A stretch of DNA of 64,000 nt from Microbacterium kyungheense (lineage in GTDB: Bacteria; Actinomycetota; Actinomycetes; Actinomycetales; Microbacteriaceae), in the NCBI RefSeq assembly GCF_006783905.1, contig NZ_VFPE01000005.1, positions 186,001-250,000 of the forward strand, written 5' to 3'. The translations under genes and the position numbers were made by a program. This document shows positions 17,078 to 25,200 of the stretch, one piece after another. Each line of letters begins with the position of its first letter. Position 1 is the first letter of the stretch. The notes under the pieces are model-generated. The model worked only from the letters and a program-made list of their open reading frames with translations. It made no database searches and had not been told where the DNA came from.

Positions 17078-17719
17078 GTGACGGAGCGGACCTATCACCA
17101 CGGCAACCTGCGCGCCGCGCTGCTCGAGCGCGCCTGGGAGGTGGTCGACGCCGACGGCGCCGACGCGCTGTCGCTCCGGCAGCTGGCACGTGACGTCGGC
17201 GTCAGCCACGGCGCGTCCGCCCGGCACTTCCGCGACAAGCAGGCGCTGCTCGACGCCCTCGCCGTCGAGGGCTTCTCACGCCTGAACGGCGCGCTGCTGG
17301 ACGCCGTCGCCGCGCCCGGCTCGTTCGGCGACAGGTTCCGCGCCGCGGGCGACGCCTACGTCGGCTTCGCCGTGCAGCATCCCGCGATCCTCCGCACGAT
17401 GTACAGCGTCAAACACCACGACGCCGCCTCTCCCGAGCTCGGGGAGGTCAGCCACGTCGCGCTCACGGCGCTCGTCGACTTCGTCTCGGCCGCGCAGCAG
17501 GCCGGCGAGCTGCGTGAAGGGCCCTCGGACGAACTGGCGCTCGTCGCCTTCGCCGCCGTGCACGGCGTCGCGACGCTCGCGACGGACGACCTGCTGGACG
17601 ACGTGCCCTGGCAGCAGGCATCCGCCGTCACGGTCGCGTCGGTCTGGCGCGGGATCGCCGCGCCGCCGGCATCCCCCCTCCCGCCCGCGAGATCAGGAGA
17701 TCTGGCGGGGACAGGATGA
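17078..17719 (+). CDS. TetR/AcrR family transcriptional regulator
   Basis: A 213-residue regulator. Residues about 5-60 are the TetR DNA-binding domain (YHHGNLRAALLERAWEVVDADGADALSLRQLARDVGVSHGASARHF). The C-terminal ligand domain is of the WHG type (FAVQHPAILRTMYS; LVAFAAVHGVATLA). The start is GTG at 17078, 6 bases after TAGGCT, so the mRNA is probably leaderless. It most likely represses the divergent SDR and itself through the palindrome at 17025-17059. The last codons (SGDLAGTG and stop) lie inside the left arm and spacer of a 75-base inverted-repeat element, so its C-terminus may have been changed by insertion of that element. Confidence 0.9.
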   Translation: MTERTYHHGNLRAALLERAWEVVDADGADALSLRQLARDVGVSHGASARHFRDKQALLDALAVEGFSRLNGALLDAVAAPGSFGDRFRAAGDAYVGFAVQHPAILRTMYSVKHHDAASPELGEVSHVALTALVDFVSAAQQAGELREGPSDELALVAFAAVHGVATLATDDLLDDVPWQQASAVTVASVWRGIAAPPASPLPPARSGDLAGTG

Positions 17720-17762
17720 TCTGAGCCGAAACGTCCTGTGCTCGCCAGATCTCCTGATCTCG
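17688..17762. repeat. 75-base interrupted palindromic element
   Basis: Perfect 20-base arms, CGAGATCAGGAGATCTGGCG at 17688-17707 and its complement at 17743-17762, enclose a 35-base spacer with its own inverted repeat ACAGGA/TCCTGT (17711-17716 and 17734-17739). The left arm and stop codon of the TetR gene overlap. It is far more A+T-rich than a usual hairpin here and is not followed by T residues. It looks like a REP- or MITE-like intergenic repeat rather than a plain terminator, though only one copy is in the window. Confidence 0.6.
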
Positions 17763-17791
17763 GCGGCCCGGGCCGGCCGCTTCCATGCCCA

Positions 17792-17839
17792 GAGACGACG
17801 GATGCCGCCACCCGGCCGGGTGGCGGCATCCATCGTCTC
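17792..17839. terminator. long hairpin terminator after glyQS
   Basis: Arms of 22 bases (17792-17813 and 17818-17839) with one mismatch around a GGCC loop; the core is GGATGCCGCCACCC/GGGTGGCGGCATCC. It lies just downstream of the glycyl-tRNA synthetase stop codon at 17845. Confidence 0.75.
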
Positions 17840-17844
17840 AGGCG

Positions 17845-19230
17845 TCAGGCGCCGCGCAGGCGCTCCGAGAGGTAGGCGTGCAGGCCCTCGAGCGGCACGC
17901 GCTCCTGGCCCATCGTGTCGCGGTCGCGGACGGTGACGGCGCGGTCGTCCAGCGAATCGAAGTCCACCGTGATGCAGAACGGGGTGCCGATCTCGTCCTG
18001 ACGGCGGTAGCGGCGGCCGATCGCACCGGCGTCGTCGAAGTCGATGTTCCAGTCGCCGCGGAGGCTCTCGGCCACTTCGCGGGCGATGGGTGACAGCTGC
18101 TCGTTGCGGCTCAGGGGCAGCACGGCGGCCTTGACCGGCGCGAGGCGCGGGTCCAGCTTCAGCACCGTGCGGGTGTCGGTGCCGCCCTTCGCGTTCGGCG
18201 CCTCCTCCTCGTGGTACGCGTCGACGAGGAACGCCATCATGCTGCGGGTGAGGCCGAACGACGGCTCGATGACGTACGGCGTGTAGGTCGAGCCCGACGC
18301 CTGGTCGAAGTACTGCAGCTTCGCACCCGAGGCCTCGGTGTGGCTGCTGAGGTCGTAGTCGGTGCGGTTGGCGACGCCCATGAGCTCGCCCCACTCCTTG
18401 CCCGGGAACCCGAAGCGGTACTCGACGTCGATCGTGCCGTCCGAGTAGTGCGCGCGGTCGTCCTCGGGCACGTCGAAGCGGCGCATGTTGTCGGGGTCGA
18501 TGCCGAGGTCGACGAACCAGTTCCAGCACTCCTCGACCCAGTGGTCGAACCATTCCTGCGCCTCGGCCGGAGGCACGAAGTACTCGATCTCCATCTGCTC
18601 GAACTCGCGCGTGCGGAAGATGAAGTTGCCGGGCGTGATCTCGTTGCGGAACGCCTTGCCGACCTGGCCGATGCCGAACGGCGGCTTCTTGCGGCTCGCG
18701 GTGAGGACGTTCGAGAAGTTCACGAAGATGCCCTGCGCGGTCTCGGGGCGCAGGAAGTACAGGCCGCTCTCGTCGTCGACGACGCCGAGGTAGGTCTTCA
18801 CGAGGCCCGAGAACGCCTTGGGCTCGGTGTACTGGCCCTTGGTGCCGCAGTTCGGGCACGGCACGTCGGCCAGGCCGTTCTCGGCCTTGCGGCCCTTGCG
18901 CGCCTCGAAGTCCTCGATGAGGTTGTCGGCGCGGAAGCGCTTGTGGCAGTGCAGGCACTCGACCAGCGGGTCGGTGAACGTCGCGACGTGGCCGGAGGCC
19001 TCCCACACCCGCTTGGGCAGGATGATGGACGAGTCGAGGCCGACCATGTCACCGCGACCGCGCACGAACGTCTGCCACCACTGGCGGCGGATGTTCTCTT
19101 TGAGCTCGGTGCCGAGGGGGCCGTAGTCCCATGCCGACCGGGATCCGCCGTAGATCTCACCCGCTTGGAACACGAACCCGCGGTGACGGGCGAGGGCGAT
19201 GACTTTGTCGAGGCGAGACTGCTCGGCCAC
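17845..19230 (-). CDS. glyQS: glycine--tRNA ligase, single-chain (GlyQS)
   Basis: A 461-residue class II aminoacyl-tRNA synthetase that charges tRNA-Gly. It has the alpha2-type architecture: motif 1 region [24 protein letters not shown], a zinc-binding insert (CLHC and CPNC), motif 2 [25 protein letters not shown], and motif 3 [13 protein letters not shown]. The C-terminal anticodon-binding domain follows ([44 protein letters not shown]). The length fits actinobacterial GlyRS. The start is GTG at 19230 with GGAG 6 bases upstream. A -10-like TAGAAT at 19297-19302 overlaps the stop codon of the upstream gene, suggesting its own promoter. Confidence 0.97.
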   Translation of the reverse strand: MAEQSRLDKVIALARHRGFVFQAGEIYGGSRSAWDYGPLGTELKENIRRQWWQTFVRGRGDMVGLDSSIILPKRVWEASGHVATFTDPLVECLHCHKRFRADNLIEDFEARKGRKAENGLADVPCPNCGTKGQYTEPKAFSGLVKTYLGVVDDESGLYFLRPETAQGIFVNFSNVLTASRKKPPFGIGQVGKAFRNEITPGNFIFRTREFEQMEIEYFVPPAEAQEWFDHWVEECWNWFVDLGIDPDNMRRFDVPEDDRAHYSDGTIDVEYRFGFPGKEWGELMGVANRTDYDLSSHTEASGAKLQYFDQASGSTYTPYVIEPSFGLTRSMMAFLVDAYHEEEAPNAKGGTDTRTVLKLDPRLAPVKAAVLPLSRNEQLSPIAREVAESLRGDWNIDFDDAGAIGRRYRRQDEIGTPFCITVDFDSLDDRAVTVRDRDTMGQERVPLEGLHAYLSERLRGA

Positions 19231-19299
19231 GGTGGCTCCAATGGTCGGGAGGGGGATTCACGAGCGTGCGGACGCCGGGGATTCCGGCATCCGTCGATT

Positions 19300-20328
19300 C
19301 TAGTCGCCGAGCGGCGCGGGGCCCGCGTCGCCGTCGGCCCGCTCGAACGCGCGGTCCCACTCCTGCAGCTCTTTGCGCCTGCCCATCAGACCGTCCAGCG
19401 ACACCTGGAAGTGCAGTCCACGCCGCGCGTTGACCTGCTTGATGTTCTCGACGAGCTCGGTCGAGAACGACGAGACGGCGGCGCGCACCTCCTGCACCCG
19501 ATCGGCGGGATCGTCCCACAGGTCGGGGTGCGTCAGGATGTCGAGCAGGTAGTCGCGGTCGAGCGCCCCCGTCAGTTTGCGCAGGGTCTCGCCGTACTCG
19601 ACGGCGGCTGTCGCGCGCTGGCCCTCTTCGCCCTTGCGGTCCAGGCGCTCGAACAGCTCGGCGGTGTTCCGCGCGATGACGTCGATCTGCTCGGCGACGC
19701 CCGCGGCCTGGGGGACCCCGGCGGCGCCCGCCCGCGCGTAGTCCGCGGTCAAGCCCTGCAGGGTGTGGACGTGCGTGCGCACGGGCTCGGGCAGCGGATG
19801 CTTGCCCGGGGCGGCCCGCCCCCGTCGTCGGCGTGCCCGCGCGATGCCGAAGACCACGCCGCCGGCGGCCACGAGCGCGACGACGCCGAGCGCGATCCCG
19901 ATGAAGGGCCCGGCGTCCGACGCCTCCGCGGACGGCGCGGGCGACGCGGCGATGACACCCTGGATCGTCTCGGTCAGCGCGGCGTCGACGTCACCGGCCG
20001 CCGTCTCGGCCTGGTTCGCGATGCGCATCGCCTCACCCTGGTCGAGCACGCGGGAGCCGGCCGAAAGGTCGTCGCCGACGGCCACGATGATCGTCTGGCA
20101 GTCGGGGTGCGCCGCGGCGAGCTGCGAGACGATGTCGGGACCGGATGCCTCGAACGCGGCGTTGTCCGAGAACACCGCGACGCCGATCGACTCGTCGCCG
20201 ATCTGCGCGACGAGCTGGTCGTGCAGTCCGGCGGCACCGGGCACCTCGGACGACACGTACACGCCGTCCTCGGCGATGCCGTCGACGGCATCGTCCACGT
20301 AGCCCTGCGCCTCCGTCGCGATGATCAT
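19300..20328 (-). CDS. membrane protein with extracytoplasmic TPM-like domain (Rv1476-like)
   Basis: A 342-residue protein. Residues about 1-115 form an alpha/beta domain (GVYVSSEVPGAAGLHDQLVAQIGDESIGVAVFSDNAAF; CQTIIVAVGDDLSAGSRVLDQGEAMRIANQAE) resembling TPM/Rv1476 domains. One transmembrane helix follows (about 143-165, FIGIALGVVALVAAGGVVFGIA), then ARARRRRGR and a cytoplasmic helical region. There is no signal peptide, so positive charges after the helix imply N-out, C-in topology. The start at 20328 lies 8 bases after the stop of the VWA lipoprotein gene, so the two are co-transcribed, and the domain would face the lipoprotein outside the membrane. Function is not known. Confidence 0.7.
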   Translation of the reverse strand: MIIATEAQGYVDDAVDGIAEDGVYVSSEVPGAAGLHDQLVAQIGDESIGVAVFSDNAAFEASGPDIVSQLAAAHPDCQTIIVAVGDDLSAGSRVLDQGEAMRIANQAETAAGDVDAALTETIQGVIAASPAPSAEASDAGPFIGIALGVVALVAAGGVVFGIARARRRRGRAAPGKHPLPEPVRTHVHTLQGLTADYARAGAAGVPQAAGVAEQIDVIARNTAELFERLDRKGEEGQRATAAVEYGETLRKLTGALDRDYLLDILTHPDLWDDPADRVQEVRAAVSSFSTELVENIKQVNARRGLHFQVSLDGLMGRRKELQEWDRAFERADGDAGPAPLGD

Positions 20329-20336
20329 GCGATGCC

Positions 20337-22193
20337 CTAGAAGTTGTTGATGACGGACGCGAACACGAGGTCGATCTTCGCCGCATCCGACGCGTCGAAC
20401 CACTGACCGCCGGTGGCCTCGGCGATGCGCTGCAGCGCGCCGGTGTCAGCACCCTCGCCGTACGCGATCGGGAAGATGCGCACCGGGGCGTCGTCGCCGC
20501 CCTCGCGCGCGGACTTGCCGATCTTGGCGATCAGCGAGTCCAGCGAGATCGAGGAGTCGGTGTCCTGACCGTCCGACAGGACGACGATGGCGTTGATGCG
20601 GCCGGGCTCGGCCCGCGCGAGCATCTCGTCGTACGCCGCGGCGACCGCGTCGTAGAGCGGGGTGCCCTCGCGGGTCGCGAACTTGAGGTCGTCGAGGGAC
20701 GACTCGACGGACTCGCGGTCCGAGGCGAGCGGTTCGACGTCGCGGAGCACCACGAGGTTCTCGCCCGCAGCCGACTCGACCCCGGTCGTGAAGGCCCACA
20801 CCCCGACCTCGTCGGTGGAGCGGAAGTGGCCCAGGGTCGCCTGCGCGCCCGCGATCGCCCCGTCGAGCTTGGAACGGCCGTCGCCGATCGGATCGTCCAT
20901 GGAGCCGGAGATGTCGATCACTTCGAGCACCGACGACGGCTTGCGGATCTGCGTCCACTGGTCGATCGCCGCCGAGACCACGTCGACAGCGGGCTTCGGC
21001 AGCGTGACGGCCGGTCCCGCCGGGTCGACGCCGTACTCCGCCGTGAACAGATCGCCGAGCGGCACCGAGGCGTCCAGCGGCCGGAACCCGTACTCGGGCA
21101 GGATCCGCTGCGCGGCGTCCGTCAGCAGGAAGGCGGCGAACGCCGCACCCGCCTCGGCCTGCGCCGGCGTCACCCAGTCGGCGCCGAGCACCGTGATCGG
21201 GTTGTCGGACCACATCGACCCGCCCGACGGATACACGGCGACGAGCTTCTCTTTCGGCGGGGTGAGCGTCTCGCCCGGCTGCACCGTGTGCGAGTCCGGG
21301 TTGCCCTGGTTGTAGTTGAGCAGAGACGTCTCTTCCAGAGCGACCGCCGAGACATAGCCCGAGCCGCCGGCGCCGTTCTGCGTCTCGTCGTACAGACGTG
21401 CCAGCACCTTGCCCGTGGTGTCGCCGTAGTGGATCACGCACTCCTCGAACACGCGCGAGAACTCGGCGGCCGCCGCGACGTCGGCGGCGCTCAGGTCGGC
21501 GGCCTTGCCCGACGCCTCGTACGACTGCATGAGGATCGCCGAGAGGCCCGTCGTCGACGTGTTGGGGTTCGTCTTCGAGATCTTGAACGAGCCCCACAGC
21601 GGCTTGCCGACGCTCGCCCAGCCGTGCGGGTCCTGGCACAGCCGCTCGAAGTCGCCGATCCCGATCGCCGTTCCCGGGTACCCCAGCGCCTTGGCCATCG
21701 TCTCGGGCACCCCGAACACGACGGGGGTGTGCGTGAACGACTCCGGCTCGCCGACGAGGGAGGAGGATGCCGCGGCCGCGACCCGATCCGTCCACACCGT
21801 CGACGCGGGCGACCACATGGTCGGCCAGCGGCGAGTGTCGTCGTCGGGCCAGTCGCCGCCCGCGGTGAGGAACCGCGTGGCATCGCCCGAGGAGACGTTG
21901 ACGGGTCGGACGGTCGCGCATTCGTCGAGCTGCTCATGCTGCGGCGACTCCTTGAAGGCGTCGGCCAGCGCGTCGAGCATGTTGACCTTCTCGGACGAGG
22001 TCGCCACGACGACGCTCGTGCAGCCGTCGTCGGCGAAGTCCCCGTCACCGAAGTCGCCGTCGTCAGGAGTCGGTGCGAAGCATCCGGTGAGCGCGATGAC
22101 GGGCGCGATCAGGATCGCCGCACCGGTGAGCGTGCGCAGTCGGATCCGGGCGAGGGGGCTGTCGGCGGACGAACGCCGAGCTCGTGCGGGCAT
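20337..22193 (-). CDS. lipoprotein with substrate-binding and von Willebrand factor A domains
   Basis: A 618-residue secreted lipoprotein: signal peptide at about 18-37 with lipobox ALTGC (Cys38). Residues about 55-380 resemble a type-2 periplasmic binding protein (SVVVATSSEKVNMLDALADAFKES; FLLTDAAQRILPEYGFRP). Residues about 410-610 form a VWA domain with an intact metal-ion-dependent adhesion site (DISGSM, then TD, then SDGQDTD). Fusions of this kind are widespread in actinobacteria but uncharacterised; binding of a ligand or of a partner protein is likely. A leaderless promoter (TAGGCT, 6 bases before ATG) starts a two-gene operon with the TPM-like membrane protein. Confidence 0.85.
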   Translation of the reverse strand: MPARARRSSADSPLARIRLRTLTGAAILIAPVIALTGCFAPTPDDGDFGDGDFADDGCTSVVVATSSEKVNMLDALADAFKESPQHEQLDECATVRPVNVSSGDATRFLTAGGDWPDDDTRRWPTMWSPASTVWTDRVAAAASSSLVGEPESFTHTPVVFGVPETMAKALGYPGTAIGIGDFERLCQDPHGWASVGKPLWGSFKISKTNPNTSTTGLSAILMQSYEASGKAADLSAADVAAAAEFSRVFEECVIHYGDTTGKVLARLYDETQNGAGGSGYVSAVALEETSLLNYNQGNPDSHTVQPGETLTPPKEKLVAVYPSGGSMWSDNPITVLGADWVTPAQAEAGAAFAAFLLTDAAQRILPEYGFRPLDASVPLGDLFTAEYGVDPAGPAVTLPKPAVDVVSAAIDQWTQIRKPSSVLEVIDISGSMDDPIGDGRSKLDGAIAGAQATLGHFRSTDEVGVWAFTTGVESAAGENLVVLRDVEPLASDRESVESSLDDLKFATREGTPLYDAVAAAYDEMLARAEPGRINAIVVLSDGQDTDSSISLDSLIAKIGKSAREGGDDAPVRIFPIAYGEGADTGALQRIAEATGGQWFDASDAAKIDLVFASVINNF

Positions 22194-22199
22194 GGCAGA

Positions 22200-22205
22200 A
22201 GCCTA
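22200..22205 (-). promoter_or_regulatory. -10 box of leaderless VWA lipoprotein gene
   Basis: TAGGCT on the minus strand, 6 bases before the ATG at 22193. No good -35 box is visible. Confidence 0.55.
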
Positions 22206-22354
22206 AGGGTCCGGTCGCCGCCCGCACAGACGACGGTTCACCGCCGGCACCCGGGCATTTCCCTCTCAGGGCGCACCCGCCGTGCCGTCTTGCGCGGCCC
22301 CCTTCAGCTGGAGCACGGCGCGGCATACTCTGAATCGGTCGATCGGAGGAGCCG

Positions 22355-23008
22355 ATGACCACCGCCGCGGGCGGCGCCGGGCACTCCGGCACCGGGGTCA
22401 TCGCGGCCGCGGCGCTCGCCGCGGTCGCCGCTGTCGCGGGGTGCGCGGGCACGCAGGCGGACGCCGAACAGCTCTATGCCGAGGCCCGCGGCCAGAATCT
22501 GCTGTTCAAACAGACGCTCGCAGGCGTGCAGGTGCATCTGTACGACGGCGACTGGCAGGTGCAGGAATACGGCGACCTGCCCGTCGACTGCGGTGCGGGC
22601 TATGGGTTCTCGCTGAGCCGCACGACGCCGGAGGGCTGGACCCTCGACGGCGACGCCCACGCGGACGGGCCCACGTTCGGCGCGCACGCGGTCCGGTGGC
22701 TCGCCGACCGCGGCTGGACGACGCAGCCGGTCGCCACCTCGGACGACGGCACGACCCGGGTGCAGGCGCGCAACGACGCTCTACACATCGGCAGCCTGAC
22801 GATCGAGATCCGCGACGGCGCGGCATCCGCCGATTCGGTCGCGGTGTACGCCGCGACGGACTGCTACGACGGCGACCCCGACGAGCTGACAGCCATCCTG
22901 ATCCCGGGCTGGCCCGATGACCCGGTCGCGCACGAGCCGCTGCCCGCGTCGGAGCCGCCGGGTGCGGTGCCCGTCTTCGGGTTCACCGAGGACGGGCACC
23001 CCCGATGA
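22355..23008 (+). CDS. predicted lipoprotein, function unknown
   Basis: A 217-residue protein with a signal peptide (GTGVIAAAALAAVAAVAGC) whose Cys30 fits a lipobox (VAGC). The mature part is acidic and Gly-rich, with two cysteines (DCGAGYGF, TDCYDGD) that may pair, and resembles small actinobacterial lipoproteins that carry a single alpha/beta domain (WTLDGDAHADGPTFGAHAVRWLADRGW). I cannot name a family. GGAGGAG lies 4 bases before the ATG. It is convergent with the DUF4870 gene, 6 bases away. Confidence 0.75.
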   Translation: MTTAAGGAGHSGTGVIAAAALAAVAAVAGCAGTQADAEQLYAEARGQNLLFKQTLAGVQVHLYDGDWQVQEYGDLPVDCGAGYGFSLSRTTPEGWTLDGDAHADGPTFGAHAVRWLADRGWTTQPVATSDDGTTRVQARNDALHIGSLTIEIRDGAASADSVAVYAATDCYDGDPDELTAILIPGWPDDPVAHEPLPASEPPGAVPVFGFTEDGHPR

Positions 23009-23014
23009 GGTGCG

Positions 23015-23389
23015 TCAGCTGAGGAACGGGATCGTCAGCGGGTACTTGTACCACTCGCCGCGGTTGGCCTTCACGGCGGCGATGATGCTGAACACGATGT
23101 TGAGCACGTACGCAGCGATCAGCACCAGGATGCCGATCACGACGATGCTGAGGATGCTGCCGACGATGTAGGCGATGAGCAGCGTCAGCTGGAAGTTCAG
23201 CGCCGTGGCGGTGTGGGCCCGCACGAAGGGCCCGCGGTCCTTGAGGACGAGGTAGCCGATCAGCGCGGGGAGCGGCCCGAAGAAGATGCCGCCGACGTGG
23301 ACGAGCGTCGCCCACAGCTTCTCGTCGGCGGGACTCATCGGCTGCGGCTGCGGCGCGGCATACGGCTGCTGGGGAGGAGGAGTGGTCAC
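23015..23389 (-). CDS. DUF4870 domain-containing membrane protein
   Basis: A 124-residue protein. A Pro/Gln-rich cytoplasmic head (MTTPPPQQPYAAPQPQP) precedes the DUF4870 core: KLWATLVHVGGIFFGPLPALIGYL, then VRAHTATALNFQLTLLIAYIV, then two more hydrophobic helices. Four membrane segments are likely. Function is unknown. The start is GTG at 23389, 6 bases after TAGTCT, so the mRNA is probably leaderless; no ribosome site is seen. Confidence 0.85.
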   Translation of the reverse strand: MTTPPPQQPYAAPQPQPMSPADEKLWATLVHVGGIFFGPLPALIGYLVLKDRGPFVRAHTATALNFQLTLLIAYIVGSILSIVVIGILVLIAAYVLNIVFSIIAAVKANRGEWYKYPLTIPFLS

Positions 23390-23395
23390 CGCCCC

Positions 23396-23401
23396 AGACT
23401 A
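23396..23401 (-). promoter_or_regulatory. -10 box of leaderless DUF4870 gene
   Basis: TAGTCT on the minus strand, 6 bases before the GTG at 23389. Confidence 0.5.
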
Positions 23402-23417
23402 GGGGGAACGACGGACC

Positions 23418-24767
23418 TCACGCCTCCCGCAGTGCGTGACGGTCGAGCTCGGCGATCGAGGTGAGGCCCGCGAGCCCGAGCGTGATGTCGAGCTCGGCCA
23501 GCACGTTGCGCACCACCTCCGCCACCCCGGCCTCGCCGGCGACGCCGAGACCGTACGCGTACGGCCGGCCGAGCGCCACGGCGGTCGCGCCGAGCGCCAG
23601 CGCGATGACCGCATCGGAGCCTTGGCGGACGCCGGAGTCGAAGACGATCGGGACGCGGCCGGCGATCCGTTCGGCGATGGTGGGCAGCACGTCCAGGGTC
23701 GGCACGGACTGGTCGATCTGCCGCCCGCCGTGGTTCGAGATCCAGATGCCGTCGGCGCCGGCATCCAGCGCGCGGATGGCGTCGTCCGGGTGCACGATGC
23801 CCTTCAGGATGAGGGGCAGCGACGTCCACTGCCGCGCCTTGGCGAGGTCGTCCCAGGTCAGCGCGGGTGTCGAGAACACGTCGAGGAACGTCTCGACGGC
23901 CGCCCGCGGCAGCGGCGAGCGCAGGTTCTCACGCACGCTCGGCGACCCGGTCAGCGCGGCGCCCTTGCGGGCGATGCGGACGCCTGCGGCCACGGCCTTC
24001 GGCGTGAGCCTGACCGGAGGCGCGGCGTCGACGGCTTCGGCCGCCGACGCCGCCGATGCGCGCACCCGCTCGCGCACGAGCTGCTGGAAGACGGGGTCGC
24101 TCGAGTACTGTGCGATGCCCATCGCGCGGGTGAACGGCAGGTAGGCGAGGTCGAGGTCTCGCGTGCGCCAGCCCAGCAGGTGCGTGTCGAGGGTCACGAC
24201 GACGGCTTCGCATCCGGATGCTTCGGCCCTGCGCAGCAGCGACGCGTTGAGCTCGTCCGACGACGACCAGTAGAGCTGGAACATCCGGGAGCCGGCGGGC
24301 GCGGCATCCCTCACCTCCTCCATGGGGACGGAGGCCTGGTTCGAGAGCGTGTACGGGACCCCGAGGGATGCCGCCGCCCGCGCCACCGCGAGGTCGGCGT
24401 CGGCGTGCGCCATCTCTATGACGCCGAGGGGAGCGAGCACCAGCGGCGTCGGACGCCGCACACCGAGGAAGTCGATGGACAGGTCGCGGCTCGACACGTC
24501 CCGCAGCGGCCGCGGCCAGACCTGCCACCGGGCGAATGCGGCGCGGTTGGCGGCGACCGTGCGCTCGGCGCCCGCTCCCCCGGCGATGTACGCGAAGGCC
24601 TCGGCGCTCAGCGCCTTGCGCGCAGCCGCTTCGAGCGCATCGGCGTCGACGGGCACGCGCGGCCGGGTCCCGCTGATGCCGGCGCGGTAGATGTCGGACT
24701 GGGTCCGCCGCGAGATGCCGCGCGAGGCTGCGGCGGGGTCGTCGGGAGCGTCGATGCTCTGGGCCAT
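23418..24767 (-). CDS. FMN-dependent alpha-hydroxy-acid oxidoreductase (lactate 2-monooxygenase-like)
   Basis: A 449-residue flavoprotein of the lactate/glycolate oxidase family. Visible features are SAEAFAYIAGGAGAERTVAANRAAF (start of the barrel), APLGVIEMAHADADLAVARAA, FQLYWSSSD, VVTLDTHLLGWR, LILKGIVHPDDAIRA, the catalytic-histidine motif ISNHGGRQID near residue 345, and the FMN phosphate loop VPIVFDSGVRQGSDAV then ALGRPYAYGL. Substitution and length favour the lactate 2-monooxygenase branch, which turns L-lactate to acetate, but a dehydrogenase for another 2-hydroxy acid is possible. The start at 24767 is supported by TAGGCT 7 bases upstream; further upstream frame is open but has no start signal. 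Confidence 0.85.
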   Translation of the reverse strand: MAQSIDAPDDPAAASRGISRRTQSDIYRAGISGTRPRVPVDADALEAAARKALSAEAFAYIAGGAGAERTVAANRAAFARWQVWPRPLRDVSSRDLSIDFLGVRRPTPLVLAPLGVIEMAHADADLAVARAAASLGVPYTLSNQASVPMEEVRDAAPAGSRMFQLYWSSSDELNASLLRRAEASGCEAVVVTLDTHLLGWRTRDLDLAYLPFTRAMGIAQYSSDPVFQQLVRERVRASAASAAEAVDAAPPVRLTPKAVAAGVRIARKGAALTGSPSVRENLRSPLPRAAVETFLDVFSTPALTWDDLAKARQWTSLPLILKGIVHPDDAIRALDAGADGIWISNHGGRQIDQSVPTLDVLPTIAERIAGRVPIVFDSGVRQGSDAVIALALGATAVALGRPYAYGLGVAGEAGVAEVVRNVLAELDITLGLAGLTSIAELDRHALREA

Positions 24768-24774
24768 GGCGCCC

Positions 24775-24780
24775 AGCCTA
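24775..24780 (-). promoter_or_regulatory. -10 box of leaderless hydroxy-acid oxidoreductase gene
   Basis: TAGGCT on the minus strand, 7 bases before the ATG at 24767. Confidence 0.5.
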
Positions 24781-25200
24781 AAGAGGATCCGCGAAAGGAC
24801 ACGGTCCCGCCGCGGAATCGTGGCCCTTCGTGATCCGGGCGCACGGACCGGCGTGCGGGGCGCGGGCGCGTGGAACCCGTCGCCGGCGCGGTCCGTATGC
24901 GCACCGGCGACGGGAGATTGGGAAAGCGTTCGCCGAGGACCATAGGGCACGATGCCGACCGCGCACAAGTTGTCGGGTCGCAATCGCAAAAACGTTTCAC
25001 GAATCGCTTGCCCCGCGGCGCACCCCCGTGCCAGACTGCCGACGAACGTGGTCGGAATACGCTTTCCGCTGCGTCCGCAACAAATCCTGCAAGACCGGAC
25101 AGGGCCCGAGTCCGTACGTGCCCGGTTCACGACGATGTTCCGCCGCGATGCCGCTGGGGGATGCCGTCATCCTTTGCCGATGCTGACAACAGGAGGAACC
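24781..25200. promoter_or_regulatory. 420-base control region upstream of the rhamnogalacturonan enzyme
   Basis: No convincing gene lies here. Two LacI-type operator candidates are seen: GGAAAGCGTTCGCC at 24921-24934 (close to the catabolite-repression consensus) and the perfect core AAACGTTT at 24990-24997 (within AAAAACGTTTCAC). A possible promoter is TTGCCC (25008-25013), 18 bases, CAGACT (25032-25037). AGGAGG at 25192-25197 is the ribosome site for the GTG at 25201. The layout suggests repression by a LacI protein in the absence of pectic sugars. Confidence 0.4.

Noticed and set aside
24952..25200. Upstream extension of the rhamnogalacturonan enzyme frame to 24952
   Set aside because: It would place 83 hydrophilic residues before the signal peptide and cover the operator candidates; GTG at 25201 has a strong ribosome site.
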